From contig CAVQCA010000080.1 in the NCBI GenBank assembly GCA_963710815.1, positions 11,494 to 75,493 on the forward strand: 64,000 nucleotides of DNA. The letters are read 5' to 3'. The translations under genes and the position numbers were made by a program. Below the pieces are notes generated by a model, which saw nothing but the letters and a program-made list of their open reading frames with translations, searched no databases and had not been told where the DNA came from. Source of the stretch: CAVQCA01 sp963710815 (GTDB lineage: Bacteria > Pseudomonadota > Gammaproteobacteria > UBA9214). Every line of letters begins with the position of its first letter. The first letter of the stretch is position 1. Below are positions 9,040 to 16,873 of this stretch, piece by piece.

Positions 9040-9140
9040 AATACCTCCTGGGTGAATGATCGTCCGGCATCGAACCGCGGGGCGGACCCGACCCTCGACG
9101 CGTTGTCCGGATGATTATAGCGTGTAAGGCCGCACGGCGT

Positions 9141-10205
9141 TCACACCCCGACGCCACTCCCGGCCACGAGCAGCACCTTCGCGCCGCGCACTTCGCCGTG
9201 TTTGAGTTCCGCCAGCGCCCGGTTGGCCTCCGCGAAGGGGAATACCTCGTACTCGGGCAGCAGCGGGATCCTGGCCGCCAGTCGCAGAAACGCCGTAACG
9301 TCATTGCGCGTCACATTGGCGACGCTCTTGATTTCCTTTTCCATCCAGAGATGCCGGGAGTAATCCAGATGCAGCAGACGATCCTGATCGGCGTCTTCCT
9401 TGCGAATGGCGTTGATCACCAGACGTCCGCCCGGCAGCAGATTGGCCAATGCCTCAACGACGGGCATCCAGGCCGGCGTGGTATCGATAATGGCCTGCAG
9501 GCGCTGCGGCGCACGTTGCGCGGTCTCCCCCGCCCAGCACGCGCCGAGTTCCAGCGCGAACTGCCGCTCGCGTTCGCTGCGCGCGAACACATAAATCGGC
9601 GTATCCGGGTAACGATGGCGCACCATCTTCAGCACCAGGTGCGCCGAAGCGCCGAACCCGGTGAGACCGAGCGGCTGGCCGTTGGCCAACCCCGACAGCA
9701 GCAGGCTGCGGTAACCGACGGCGCCGGCGCACAGCAGCGGCGCCACCTGGGCGTCCGACAAGGCCGCGGGCAGCGGATAGGCAAAACGTTCCGGCACGAC
9801 CATGTATTCGGCGTACCCGCCATTGACATCACGCCCGGTGGCCAGGAAATCCGGGCACAGGTTCTCCTCGCCCCGGCGGCACCACTCGCACCGGCCGCAG
9901 GCGGCATAGATCCAGGCCACGCCGACGCGCGCCCCCGGTGCGTGCCGTTTCGCGCCCTTGCCCTTGGCATCCACCACCCCGACCACCTGGTGGCCGGGCA
10001 CCATCGGGTAGGAGGGCGGCGGGCTGCGGCCCTCGATCTCGTCCATTTCGGTGTGGCACACGCCGCAGACGCTGACGCGTATCCGGATCTCGCCGGTGGA
10101 AGGCTCCGGGACCGGCAAGTCGATACATTCGAGCGGTTGCGAATCCGCGGCCAGATCCTTTACGCCTGTCATGACCCAGGCCTTCATGGTGACGTGCTCA
10201 GGCAT
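9141..10205 (-). CDS. Zinc-dependent alcohol dehydrogenase family protein
   Basis: Medium-chain dehydrogenase/reductase of 354 residues. Catalytic zinc ligands are expected in VCGVCHTEMDE and in VPGHQVVG. The structural-zinc cysteines are in CGRCEWCRRGEENLC. The Rossmann part contains GLTGFGASAHLVLK, a form seen in the class with GxGxxG replaced by GFGASA. The ATG at 10205 is chosen over the longer frame to 10319 because AGGAGG lies just upstream of it and because the longer form would overlap pcm. It follows pcm on the same strand with only 13 bp between, so the two may be co-transcribed. Substrate unknown. Confidence 0.9.
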   Translation of the reverse strand: MPEHVTMKAWVMTGVKDLAADSQPLECIDLPVPEPSTGEIRIRVSVCGVCHTEMDEIEGRSPPPSYPMVPGHQVVGVVDAKGKGAKRHAPGARVGVAWIYAACGRCEWCRRGEENLCPDFLATGRDVNGGYAEYMVVPERFAYPLPAALSDAQVAPLLCAGAVGYRSLLLSGLANGQPLGLTGFGASAHLVLKMVRHRYPDTPIYVFARSERERQFALELGACWAGETAQRAPQRLQAIIDTTPAWMPVVEALANLLPGGRLVINAIRKEDADQDRLLHLDYSRHLWMEKEIKSVANVTRNDVTAFLRLAARIPLLPEYEVFPFAEANRALAELKHGEVRGAKVLLVAGSGVGV

Positions 10206-10218
10206 GTAGTCGCGCCTC

Positions 10219-10905
10219 CTAGTGAATGGTTCCGTCGTCCTGGCGAACGCGCGTTGTATCCTGCAGGGGGACAAACGCGACTCCGAGTACCCCGCGTGAG
10301 TGTATGGCATCGCCGGCATCCTTCTCGACCAGCATGAGTTCCTGCGGCATGTACTGCCTTCCGACCGGTATGACCAGCCGGCCGCCGGGTTTCAGCTGCT
10401 CGATCAACGCCGGGGGTATCTCGGGTGCGGCGGCGGTCACCATGATGGCGTCATAGGGGGCATGCTCCGGCCAGCCTTCATAGCCATTGCCGATTCGATA
10501 GTGAATATTGGAGTAATTCAGGCCGGCCAGCCTTTCGGCCGCAACTTCGCCCAGTTCCGGTATCAGCTCGACCGTATACACCGCCTTTGCCAGGCATGAC
10601 AGGATGGCGGTCTGGTAGCCGGAACCGGTGCCGATCTCCAGCACCCGGTCATCCGCCCCGGGTTCCAACAGGTCGGTCATCAGGGCGACGATATAGGGCT
10701 GCGAGATGGTCTGGCCATGACCGATCGACAAGGGTCCGTTGTCATAGGCGGCGGCCTGCATCGCCGCAGGCACAAACTTCTCGCGCGGCACCCGGCCCAG
10801 GGCCGCCATCACCCCCGGGGCCAGCGCCTTTCTGCCGGTCAGACCGCGAGTATATTCGACCTCCGCCTCGATATCGGCGATCATGCGTTTCACGGACGCT
10901 TTCAT
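10219..10905 (-). CDS. pcm: Protein-L-isoaspartate O-methyltransferase
   Basis: Protein repair enzyme of 228 residues that methylates abnormal L-isoaspartyl residues with S-adenosylmethionine. Recognised from VPREKFVP, the invariant substrate loop GHGQTISQPYIVALM, SAM motif I VLEIGTGSGYQ and the ending VPLQ. It sits 4 bp from the end of yceH upstream and close to the alcohol dehydrogenase downstream, an apparent three-gene unit. Length is normal for the family. Confidence 0.95.
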   Translation of the reverse strand: MKASVKRMIADIEAEVEYTRGLTGRKALAPGVMAALGRVPREKFVPAAMQAAAYDNGPLSIGHGQTISQPYIVALMTDLLEPGADDRVLEIGTGSGYQTAILSCLAKAVYTVELIPELGEVAAERLAGLNYSNIHYRIGNGYEGWPEHAPYDAIMVTAAAPEIPPALIEQLKPGGRLVIPVGRQYMPQELMLVEKDAGDAIHSRGVLGVAFVPLQDTTRVRQDDGTIH

Positions 10906-10909
10906 CGCC

Positions 10910-11570
10910 TCACCCCGTCGCCGGTCCCTCGAGCCGTTGACGCAGTTCCCTCACCTCCCGGAACAGCTCGCTGACCTGTTGTTCCAGCCGCTCGATACGC
11001 TCGGTGTCCTCGCCCGCCGGCGTCGTATCCTGCCCGGCGGGAAATCCCGCAGATTCCGGCGTGTCACTGAAAAGCTGCATGTAGCGGGACTCCCGCTTTC
11101 CCGGCTCCCGCGGCAATCTGGCGACGAAGGGCCCGTCTTCGCGCTGCATCAGCCGCTCGAGCGTGGCTTCGACCTCCTGGACGTCTTCGAAACGGCACAG
11201 GCGGCTGGTGCGGGTGCGCAATTCCCCCGGCGTCTGCGCGACCGCGCAGCAGCATGACGCAAAGGATGCCGAGTTCCTGCGGAGAAAACGTCAGCGACCC
11301 GAATTCGGTGTTGCAGAAGCGGTGGCGGTACTTGGTGACCCGACTGCCGAAGGCGGTCTTCTCGCTCACCATATGCTTCTTGACGAGGCCGTCCAGGGTA
11401 TCCTGAACCTGCGCCTCGACCAGTTCCATGACCGGCTCGCGGTTGCTCTTCTGGTTGCAGGCGTTGGCCAGTGCGTTGAGCGACAGCGGATACTGTTCCG
11501 GCGTCGTGATTTCCTTTTCGATCAGCGCGCCGATGACGCGTGCTTCCAGGGCAGTAAGCGTGATATCCAC
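10910..11570 (-). CDS. yceH: YceH family (DUF480) winged-helix protein, frameshifted
   Basis: YceH proteins are about 215-residue double winged-helix proteins of unclear function. The first part (from 11570, a GTG start preceded by AAGGA) reads LTALEARVIGALIEKE through LGILCVMLLRG. The second part reads RTRTSRLCRFEDV and on through ARLPREPGKRESRYM. The two halves are in different frames. Removing one C from the C5 run at 11224-11228 joins them exactly as AGELRTRTSRL, the family consensus. A short coiled coil (ERIERLEQQVSELFREV) ends the protein. A single indel in a homopolymer in an otherwise conserved gene points to sequence error rather than decay. Confidence 0.87.
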
Positions 11571-11643
11571 GATGATGATTCCTTCCCGTTCGGCATTGAA
11601 TGCCGGCCAGTCTAGTCCAGAAACCCTCAGTTAAGAAACAAAA

Positions 11644-11825
11644 TCACCGCAAAGACACGATCGGCGGAACCGCTGTGCGTTCCGCCCTACGCCGAAACGG
11701 TAGCGGGTAGGCGGAACGCGTTCCGCCAAATAAACGCAGGGCAAAACACATGATGATTCCGCCGCCTCGCGGGATGCTGGTGAGATATCCGGACCGGCTT
11801 TGCGTACTTTGCGTCTTTGCGGTGA
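11644..11825. repeat. Family A inverted repeat with nested second palindrome
   Basis: A 182-bp intergenic element bounded by TCACCGCAAAGAC and its inverse GTCTTTGCGGTGA. Its centre holds a different palindrome, GGCGGAACGCGTTCCGCC near 11711-11728, plus related copies of GCGTTCCGCC near 11680. It lies between yceH and a convergently placed small membrane protein gene. The 88-codon ORF that crosses it is not a gene. Confidence 0.75.
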
Positions 11826-11834
11826 AAGAGGCGT

Positions 11835-12221
11835 TTACAGCCGGCTGCGCAGCTCCAGCAGGGCGCTGAGGATCGTAGTCGCGAAGAACACTCCTACCGT
11901 CGCCTTCCACAACAGTTCCTCGTTCACCGCCCGCCCGGCAATCCGGTCAGCCAGAAATTTCACATAGGATTCGCCAGGATCCGGCTGATGCAGGAGTCGC
12001 TTTACCCGCCAGTGCAGATCGGTGAGAAAACAATACGTCCAGCCTTTTTTGATGCCCAGGCCGAACCAGGAAAACAGGATCAGCCCCTGCAGACACAGAT
12101 GGGCGGGACGCGCCGGCGGGTACAGCCAGCCCAGGGCGCTGAACAGGATGACGACGACATGCGCGAGATGAAACAGGACATCGAGCAATTTCAGGGCCAT
12201 GAGGCGAACGGAATCAGCCAT
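11835..12221 (-). CDS. Small membrane protein, DUF2784-like
   Basis: A protein of about 128 residues with three hydrophobic helices: near 8-30 (LLDVLFHLAHVVVILFSALG), 36-55 (LCLQGLILFSWFGLG) and at the C terminus (LWKATVGVFFATTILSALLEL). The first half, with its early His residues and WFGLGIKKGWTYCFLTDLHW, resembles DUF2784-type proteins, but this was judged by eye and is tentative. The ATG at 12221 lies just past the corrected end of the aminotransferase gene (12238), suggesting co-transcription. Function unknown. Confidence 0.65.
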   Translation of the reverse strand: MADSVRLMALKLLDVLFHLAHVVVILFSALGWLYPPARPAHLCLQGLILFSWFGLGIKKGWTYCFLTDLHWRVKRLLHQPDPGESYVKFLADRIAGRAVNEELLWKATVGVFFATTILSALLELRSRL

Positions 12222-12237
12222 ATCCGGCCGGTCACCG

Positions 12238-13495
12238 TCAGGCGGATGCCGCACGTATCTCACCGGCATGCGCCAGCACCCGGCGAAAGGCCTCGATGTA
12301 CTGGTCGAGTATCTCCCGACCGGCGCTCGGGAAGGCCGGCAGGCGCAGCAGGGTCAGGCCGTAATCGCGGGTCTTGTGCAGCGCACCGGGCTCGTAGACC
12401 CGTTCCGGCACCGGCGCCCGCAGGACGCGTTTCCAGTGTCCCTCGGTGAAGAACGGCTGCTCGTGCACCAAGCGGGTAGCGGGGTGCCATCACCTGGCAT
12501 CCTTCGGCCTGCAGCGCCGTGACCAGCGTTTCGATAGACAACCCGCCCCGCGCCTCATCGTAATGGATGATGTACTCGAAATAGGTTCGCTCGATATGCG
12601 CCGGTGCCCGAAAGGTATTAAAGCAGCCCAGCGCCTCCAGCGCCTCGGACAGGTAGTCCAGATTGGCGTTGCGCACCCGGTTATGCTCCGCGAGGTGTTT
12701 GTACTGCACCCGCGCCACCGCCGCACTGAGCGGGGCCAGGCGTGTCTTGATGCCGAAGCTGGTAGCCGCGAAGCGTTGCTGCAGCGTCTCCAGCTGCATG
12801 ATGCGTGCGATATCGCCGAGACAGATCGCCCGTTCGTGGTAATCGTCATCGTCGGTGAGGAAGATGCCCCCCTCGCCGGCCGGGGCGAGCTTGTCGTTCT
12901 GCAGGCTGAACACCGAGATATCCCCCAGCGAACCGCAGGGACGACCGCGCCAGCGGGCACCGTGGGTATGGGAGGCGTCCTCGATGATTTTCAGATTATG
13001 GCGCTCGGCCAGCGCGAGGATTTCCGTCATCTTCGAGGGCATGCCCCACAGGTGAACGACTACCACGGCGCGCGTACGCTCCGTGATCTTGCGTTCCATG
13101 TCCGCCGGATCGATGCCCAGGCGCTCCTCCTCGCTTTCGCAGAACACGGGCACCAGGCCGACCCAGAGCATGGGCAGGACCGAGGCCCACCAGGTCGCGC
13201 TGGGCACCAGCACCTCGTCGCCCGGGTTCAGATTCAGCGCGAAGAAGGCGGCCAGCAGCCCGGCGGTGCCGTTGTTGTGCGCCAGGGCATGACGGCGGCC
13301 CGTGAGGGCGCGATAGTCGTCCTCCAGTTCCTGCACCACGGGATGAAAGCTCAGGTTACCGTCGCGCATGACGCGCAGCACCGCCTGCTCGTCTTCCTCG
13401 CCGAGCAGCGGCCAGTGATTCGCCGCAGTATGATCGGCCCTGACAAGCGGTGTGCCACCGAGGATGGCCGGCAGATTCGTGCTGGTCTTCGACAT
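12238..13495 (-). CDS. DegT/DnrJ/EryC1 family PLP aminotransferase, frameshifted
   Basis: Fold-type I aminotransferase of about 419 residues, of the family that aminates nucleotide-linked keto sugars. The PLP-binding Lys is in SLQNDKLAPAGEGG, the preceding Asp/His region is IIEDASHTHGA, and the N-terminal substrate region is HNNGTAGLLAAF. The last 80 residues (HEQPFFTEGHWKRVL and on to IRAASA) are in another frame; deleting one A near 12469 (CACCAAG to CACCAG) restores a smooth join. The start at 13495 has an AGGAG box. The neighbour upstream on the same strand is a GlpD-like oxidoreductase. The substrate is not predictable from the window. Confidence 0.85.
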
Positions 13496-13566
13496 GAATT
13501 TCTCCTGGTGTGCGCCGGAGGCACCCTGTAATGACGCTAAGTTGGCGTTCGCCTATAAACACCATT

Positions 13567-13641
13567 TCACCGCAAAGACGCAAATTCATGAGACTATTAA
13601 GACAAGTAAATGGCTTTGCGTTCTTTGCGCCTTTGCGATGA
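13567..13641. repeat. Family A inverted repeat
   Basis: A 75-bp copy bounded by TCACCGCAAAGACGCAAA and its inverse TTTGCGCCTTTGCGATGA, lying between the glpD-like and degT-like genes. The hairpin arms are imperfect and the loop is A+T rich. Confidence 0.75.
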
Positions 13642-13681
13642 GTTTATTTCATTATGGGTCAATCCTGAATCCGACAGGCTC

Positions 13682-15181
13682 CTAGATGGCCTCGCCGAGC
13701 AGCTTATCAAAGCGCGCGGCCACGGTCGCTTCATAACGCGCCACCGCCTCCCCCGCCGCCGCCGGGTCACCGGCGTACAATTCCCGGGCCGCGGCGAGAA
13801 TGGCGTCCCGGTTTTCGCCGTTGCGTCCCAGCCCCGCGCGCGGCAGCCACTGCGCGATATTCGTGCGGCGGCGCAGGTAGTCTTCGAGGGTGGCGCAGAA
13901 CTCGTTTTCGCGGCACCAGCGCGGTGAAGCGACCGGTTGCCCGAGACCGGGAAAGACACACGACGCGACGGTGGGTGTTTCCGCCTCGGGTGCGGACGGG
14001 TGAAGCGACGGTGGCACGCGGCGGCGGATCATCCGTGCGATCTTGCCGGCGAGTTCGCGCGACCCGGTCAGTTTGCCCCCATAAGCCGTGATCCAGGGCA
14101 GATCCTGTTCGGGGTGAACGATGCTGCGTCGCGACAGCTCCAACGGATAGCGCGTGGCGACATAATCGCGGTCGACGGCCAGAGCGCGGATGCCGCAGCG
14201 CAGTGAAACGATATCCTCCGGACCGACTTTCCGGCGCAGGTGCCGGTTGGCCGTTTCCAGGAGGAAGCGGATATCCCCGGGCTGCGGGGTCCACCCTTCC
14301 GCGATCTCCTCGATGGCGGTCTCGGTCGGCCCCCACAGCGCCACCGGCCCCCAGGGGACATAGGTCATGACGTCATTATGGTCACCCATATCGAAGATCA
14401 GCGGCGAGCGGTGCTCCCCGGCCCGCGCCAGTCCGAGATACACCCCCTTGCTCAGGGCATGACGGTACGGTGTCTCGATGCCCTGCTCCCGGTTGATCGC
14501 ATCCGCCCAGACACCGGCGCAATTGACGATCAGGCGTGCGCGCGCGCCGGTCGTAACGCCCCGCAGCCGGTCACGCAGCTGCAGCTGCCAGAGCCTGTCG
14601 GAACGGGCGTACTCGCAGCTCTCGACCTCGCAGTAGTTGACGGCGGCCCGTCCGGGCGGCTGGTGGGGGGTCAACCAGTGCAGCACGAAGCGGGCGTCGG
14701 ATGAGGTCAGCAGGGCCTCTTCATAGCAGAAAGCCCCCCGGTGGACATGCTGGCTGAGCAGCGCAGTCTCCGCGAAGTCCCGCCGGTACCCCGGAAGACG
14801 CCGGCGCCCGGTACCGAGCAGCCAGTAAAGTCCGAGGCCCGCACCGATCAACAGCGACGACGGACCCCCCTTGAGCGAGGGGATATAGTGAAACGCTGAC
14901 GGCGCGGTCCAGCCGTCCAGTTCCTCGATCATCCGGTCACGCGACCGGGACAGGCGCAGGACGGTCAGCACGTCGCCGGCACGCAGATACAACAGCCCGC
15001 CCCACACCATCATGCCGGAGGACTGGCTCGTGCCCGAGGCGAAATCGCCCTTGTCGAGCAGCAGGGTACGCCAGCCCTGGCGGCAAAGTTCACCGTACAG
15101 GGAAGCGCCCGTGATGCCGCCGCCAAGGACAAGCACATCGAATACTTCGTCTCCGGCAGTCTGCCAGTGCGCCGTACGCAT
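13682..15181 (-). CDS. FAD-dependent glycerol-3-phosphate dehydrogenase family protein
   Basis: Flavoprotein of 499 residues resembling GlpD. The N terminus has the dinucleotide fold VLVLGGGITGASLYGELC and then the GlpD-like segment DKGDFASGTSQSSGMMVWGG, where GlpD usually has ASxxSSxLIHGG. Later come CAGVWADAIN, the substrate loop ITAYGGKLTGSRELA and a helical C-terminal domain. Known GlpD enzymes oxidise glycerol 3-phosphate and pass electrons to quinone at the membrane. The changes in the substrate loop leave a different substrate possible. It is upstream of the DegT-like aminotransferase on the same strand. Confidence 0.85.
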   Translation of the reverse strand: MRTAHWQTAGDEVFDVLVLGGGITGASLYGELCRQGWRTLLLDKGDFASGTSQSSGMMVWGGLLYLRAGDVLTVLRLSRSRDRMIEELDGWTAPSAFHYIPSLKGGPSSLLIGAGLGLYWLLGTGRRRLPGYRRDFAETALLSQHVHRGAFCYEEALLTSSDARFVLHWLTPHQPPGRAAVNYCEVESCEYARSDRLWQLQLRDRLRGVTTGARARLIVNCAGVWADAINREQGIETPYRHALSKGVYLGLARAGEHRSPLIFDMGDHNDVMTYVPWGPVALWGPTETAIEEIAEGWTPQPGDIRFLLETANRHLRRKVGPEDIVSLRCGIRALAVDRDYVATRYPLELSRRSIVHPEQDLPWITAYGGKLTGSRELAGKIARMIRRRVPPSLHPSAPEAETPTVASCVFPGLGQPVASPRWCRENEFCATLEDYLRRRTNIAQWLPRAGLGRNGENRDAILAAARELYAGDPAAAGEAVARYEATVAARFDKLLGEAI

Positions 15182-15539
15182 CCGTCAATCGTTCTCTTTT
15201 TTACGCTGGTTCGCAGTCACTGCGGCATGTCCGGGCATTTCGTTCCGGCAGGCGGTTTTTCGGCACCTTCCATGAAGGTGTCCGCAGGAAGGATAACCGC
15301 CCTTCCTCATGGAAACCACAGCGGCAGGTGTTACGGTATCGCCTTCAGGCATGACGGCTCGCCGGAGCGATGCACCGGCTGACTCCGTCGTGTTCCAAAC
15401 GCACGCTTGACATACTGCCGCGATCGTTTACGTTCACCCCTTTCGCACCAACACAGGCGCAACCGGCTACCGTATCTACTTTCGTTTTCCTTCGTCGGCA
15501 AGGTGCCGGACTACGCCATCAAAGGCATCAAGGGGGAAG
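15182..15539. other. Divergent intergenic region
   Basis: 358 bp between the glpD-like gene (minus) and the TVP38-rhodanese gene (plus), so promoters for both are expected here. One candidate for the plus strand is TTGACA at 15407-15412, but the matching -10 (TTTACG) is poor. No ORF with coding character and no recognised repeat was seen. Confidence 0.5.
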
Positions 15540-16520
15540 GTGGTGAAAACTAACCGCCTCATACGCATTGTGCTGATCCTCGCCCTGGCGACGGGCGTCA
15601 CGCTGGCGTTGCTGTACCGCGAGCGGTTCGACGCCGCGGCGCTCCAGTCCTGGGTACAGGGGGCGGGCGTCGCCGCGCCGCTGCTCTTCATGCTGATCTA
15701 TGCGCTCGCCACCGTCCTGTTTCTGCCGGGATCGGTACTCACGCTGGCCGGCGGCGCCCTGTTCGGTCCGGTGCTGGGCACGTTTTATAACCTGACCGGG
15801 GCCACCCTGGGCGCCGCCCTCGCGTTTCTGATCGCCCGCCACCTTGCCTCGGACTGGGTGGCAGGGAAAGCGGGCGGGCGGGTGAAGCAGCTTATCGACG
15901 GCGTCGAGAACGAGGGCTGGCGCTTCGTGGCCTTCGTGCGGCTGGTGCCGTTGTTTCCGTTCAATCTATTGAATTACGCGCTTGGCCTGACGCGCCTGAA
16001 GTTCAGCCACTACCTCATCGCCACCTATGTCTTCATGCTGCCCGGCGCCATCGCCTATACCTATCTGGGTTACGCGGGCCGCGAGGCGGTCACCGGCGGC
16101 GAAGGGCTGATCCACAAGGCCCTGCTGGCACTCGCGCTGCTCGCGGTCGTGGCGTTCCTCCCGCGGCTGATCGGCACGCTGCGCCGAGGGCCGATGCTGG
16201 ATACCCGGGCGTTCAAACAGCGACTCGAGGCCGACAACGACCTGCTGGTGCTCGACGTGCGCACCGCGGCAGACTTCACCGGCGAACAGGGACACATCGA
16301 GGGCGCGCTGAATATTCCTCTGGAAGACCTGTCACAACGCCTGGGTGAACTGGAGGATTACCGGAAACACCCGGTGGCGATCGTCTGCCGCACGGACATG
16401 CGCTCGGCTGAAGCGGCGCGTCTGCTGGTCAAATCAGGGTTTGCCGACGTGCAGGTGGTGCGCGGCGGCATGACCGGCTGGCTGAAAGCCGGCCTGCCGG
16501 TGACGCGCCGGCCGGAATGA
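15540..16520 (+). CDS. TVP38/TMEM64 (DedA-like) membrane protein fused to a rhodanese domain
   Basis: A 326-residue fusion. Residues 1-215 form a VTT-domain membrane protein with about six hydrophobic helices; the re-entrant motif region FLPGSVLTLAGGALFGPVLG and the later FVRLVPLFPFNLLNYALG are characteristic. Residues about 225-320 form a rhodanese domain with the active-site Cys in VCRTDMRSAE. Known DedA/VTT proteins help move lipids or maintain envelope energetics, and rhodaneses transfer sulfane sulfur. The join suggests a membrane-tethered sulfur carrier (inference). Two adjacent GTG codons at 15540 and 15543 can serve as start; AGGGGGAAG precedes them. Confidence 0.88.
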   Translation: MVKTNRLIRIVLILALATGVTLALLYRERFDAAALQSWVQGAGVAAPLLFMLIYALATVLFLPGSVLTLAGGALFGPVLGTFYNLTGATLGAALAFLIARHLASDWVAGKAGGRVKQLIDGVENEGWRFVAFVRLVPLFPFNLLNYALGLTRLKFSHYLIATYVFMLPGAIAYTYLGYAGREAVTGGEGLIHKALLALALLAVVAFLPRLIGTLRRGPMLDTRAFKQRLEADNDLLVLDVRTAADFTGEQGHIEGALNIPLEDLSQRLGELEDYRKHPVAIVCRTDMRSAEAARLLVKSGFADVQVVRGGMTGWLKAGLPVTRRPE

Positions 16521-16555
16521 CCACGCAAGAGAAGAACGTCAGGCGTGTCTAACCC

Positions 16556-16860
16556 GAATGGCACTTACTCAAGCTCTAATCCTGGTAAATAGTGTCCGTC
16601 CATAAACACCGTTTTCACCGCAGAGACGCAAAGGACGCAGAGAAATTCTTTAACGAAAACAATCAAACACTTTGCGCTCTTTCTGGCTTTGCGGCTTTGC
16701 GGCTTTGCGGTGAGTTTATCTCTTTATGGATGACCACTAAATAGCCACGAAAACACACGGAAGACACTGAAATTATGTGTGTAAAGTCCGTGTTTTTCCG
16801 TGTGCTTCCGTGGCCATTGGGTTGTTTATATGGATGATACCCCTTAATTAAGTGCCATTC
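16556..16860. repeat. Composite repeat unit, copy 1 (TIR-A-B-TIR)
   Basis: A 305-bp unit with terminal inverted repeats GAATGGCACTTA (16556-16567) and TAAGTGCCATTC (16849-16860). Inside are a family A repeat at 16615-16713, preceded by AGTGTCCGTCCATAAACA, and a family B repeat at 16741-16817. It lies directly downstream of the aclA stop. The internal A segment is nearly identical, in opposite orientation, to that of copy 2 on the other side of aclBA. It encodes no protein. The structure is like a MITE, but no transposase of known match is present. Confidence 0.8.
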
Positions 16861-16873
16861 GTGTCTGACCCGT

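Noticed and set aside
11644..11910. 88-codon minus-strand ORF
   Set aside because: It runs through the family A repeat with its nested palindrome and overlaps a better membrane-protein gene.
16681..16713. Short tandem GGCTTTGC units resembling a repeat array
   Set aside because: Three units of about 9 bp at the edge of a family A hairpin; no spacers or cas genes, so not a CRISPR.
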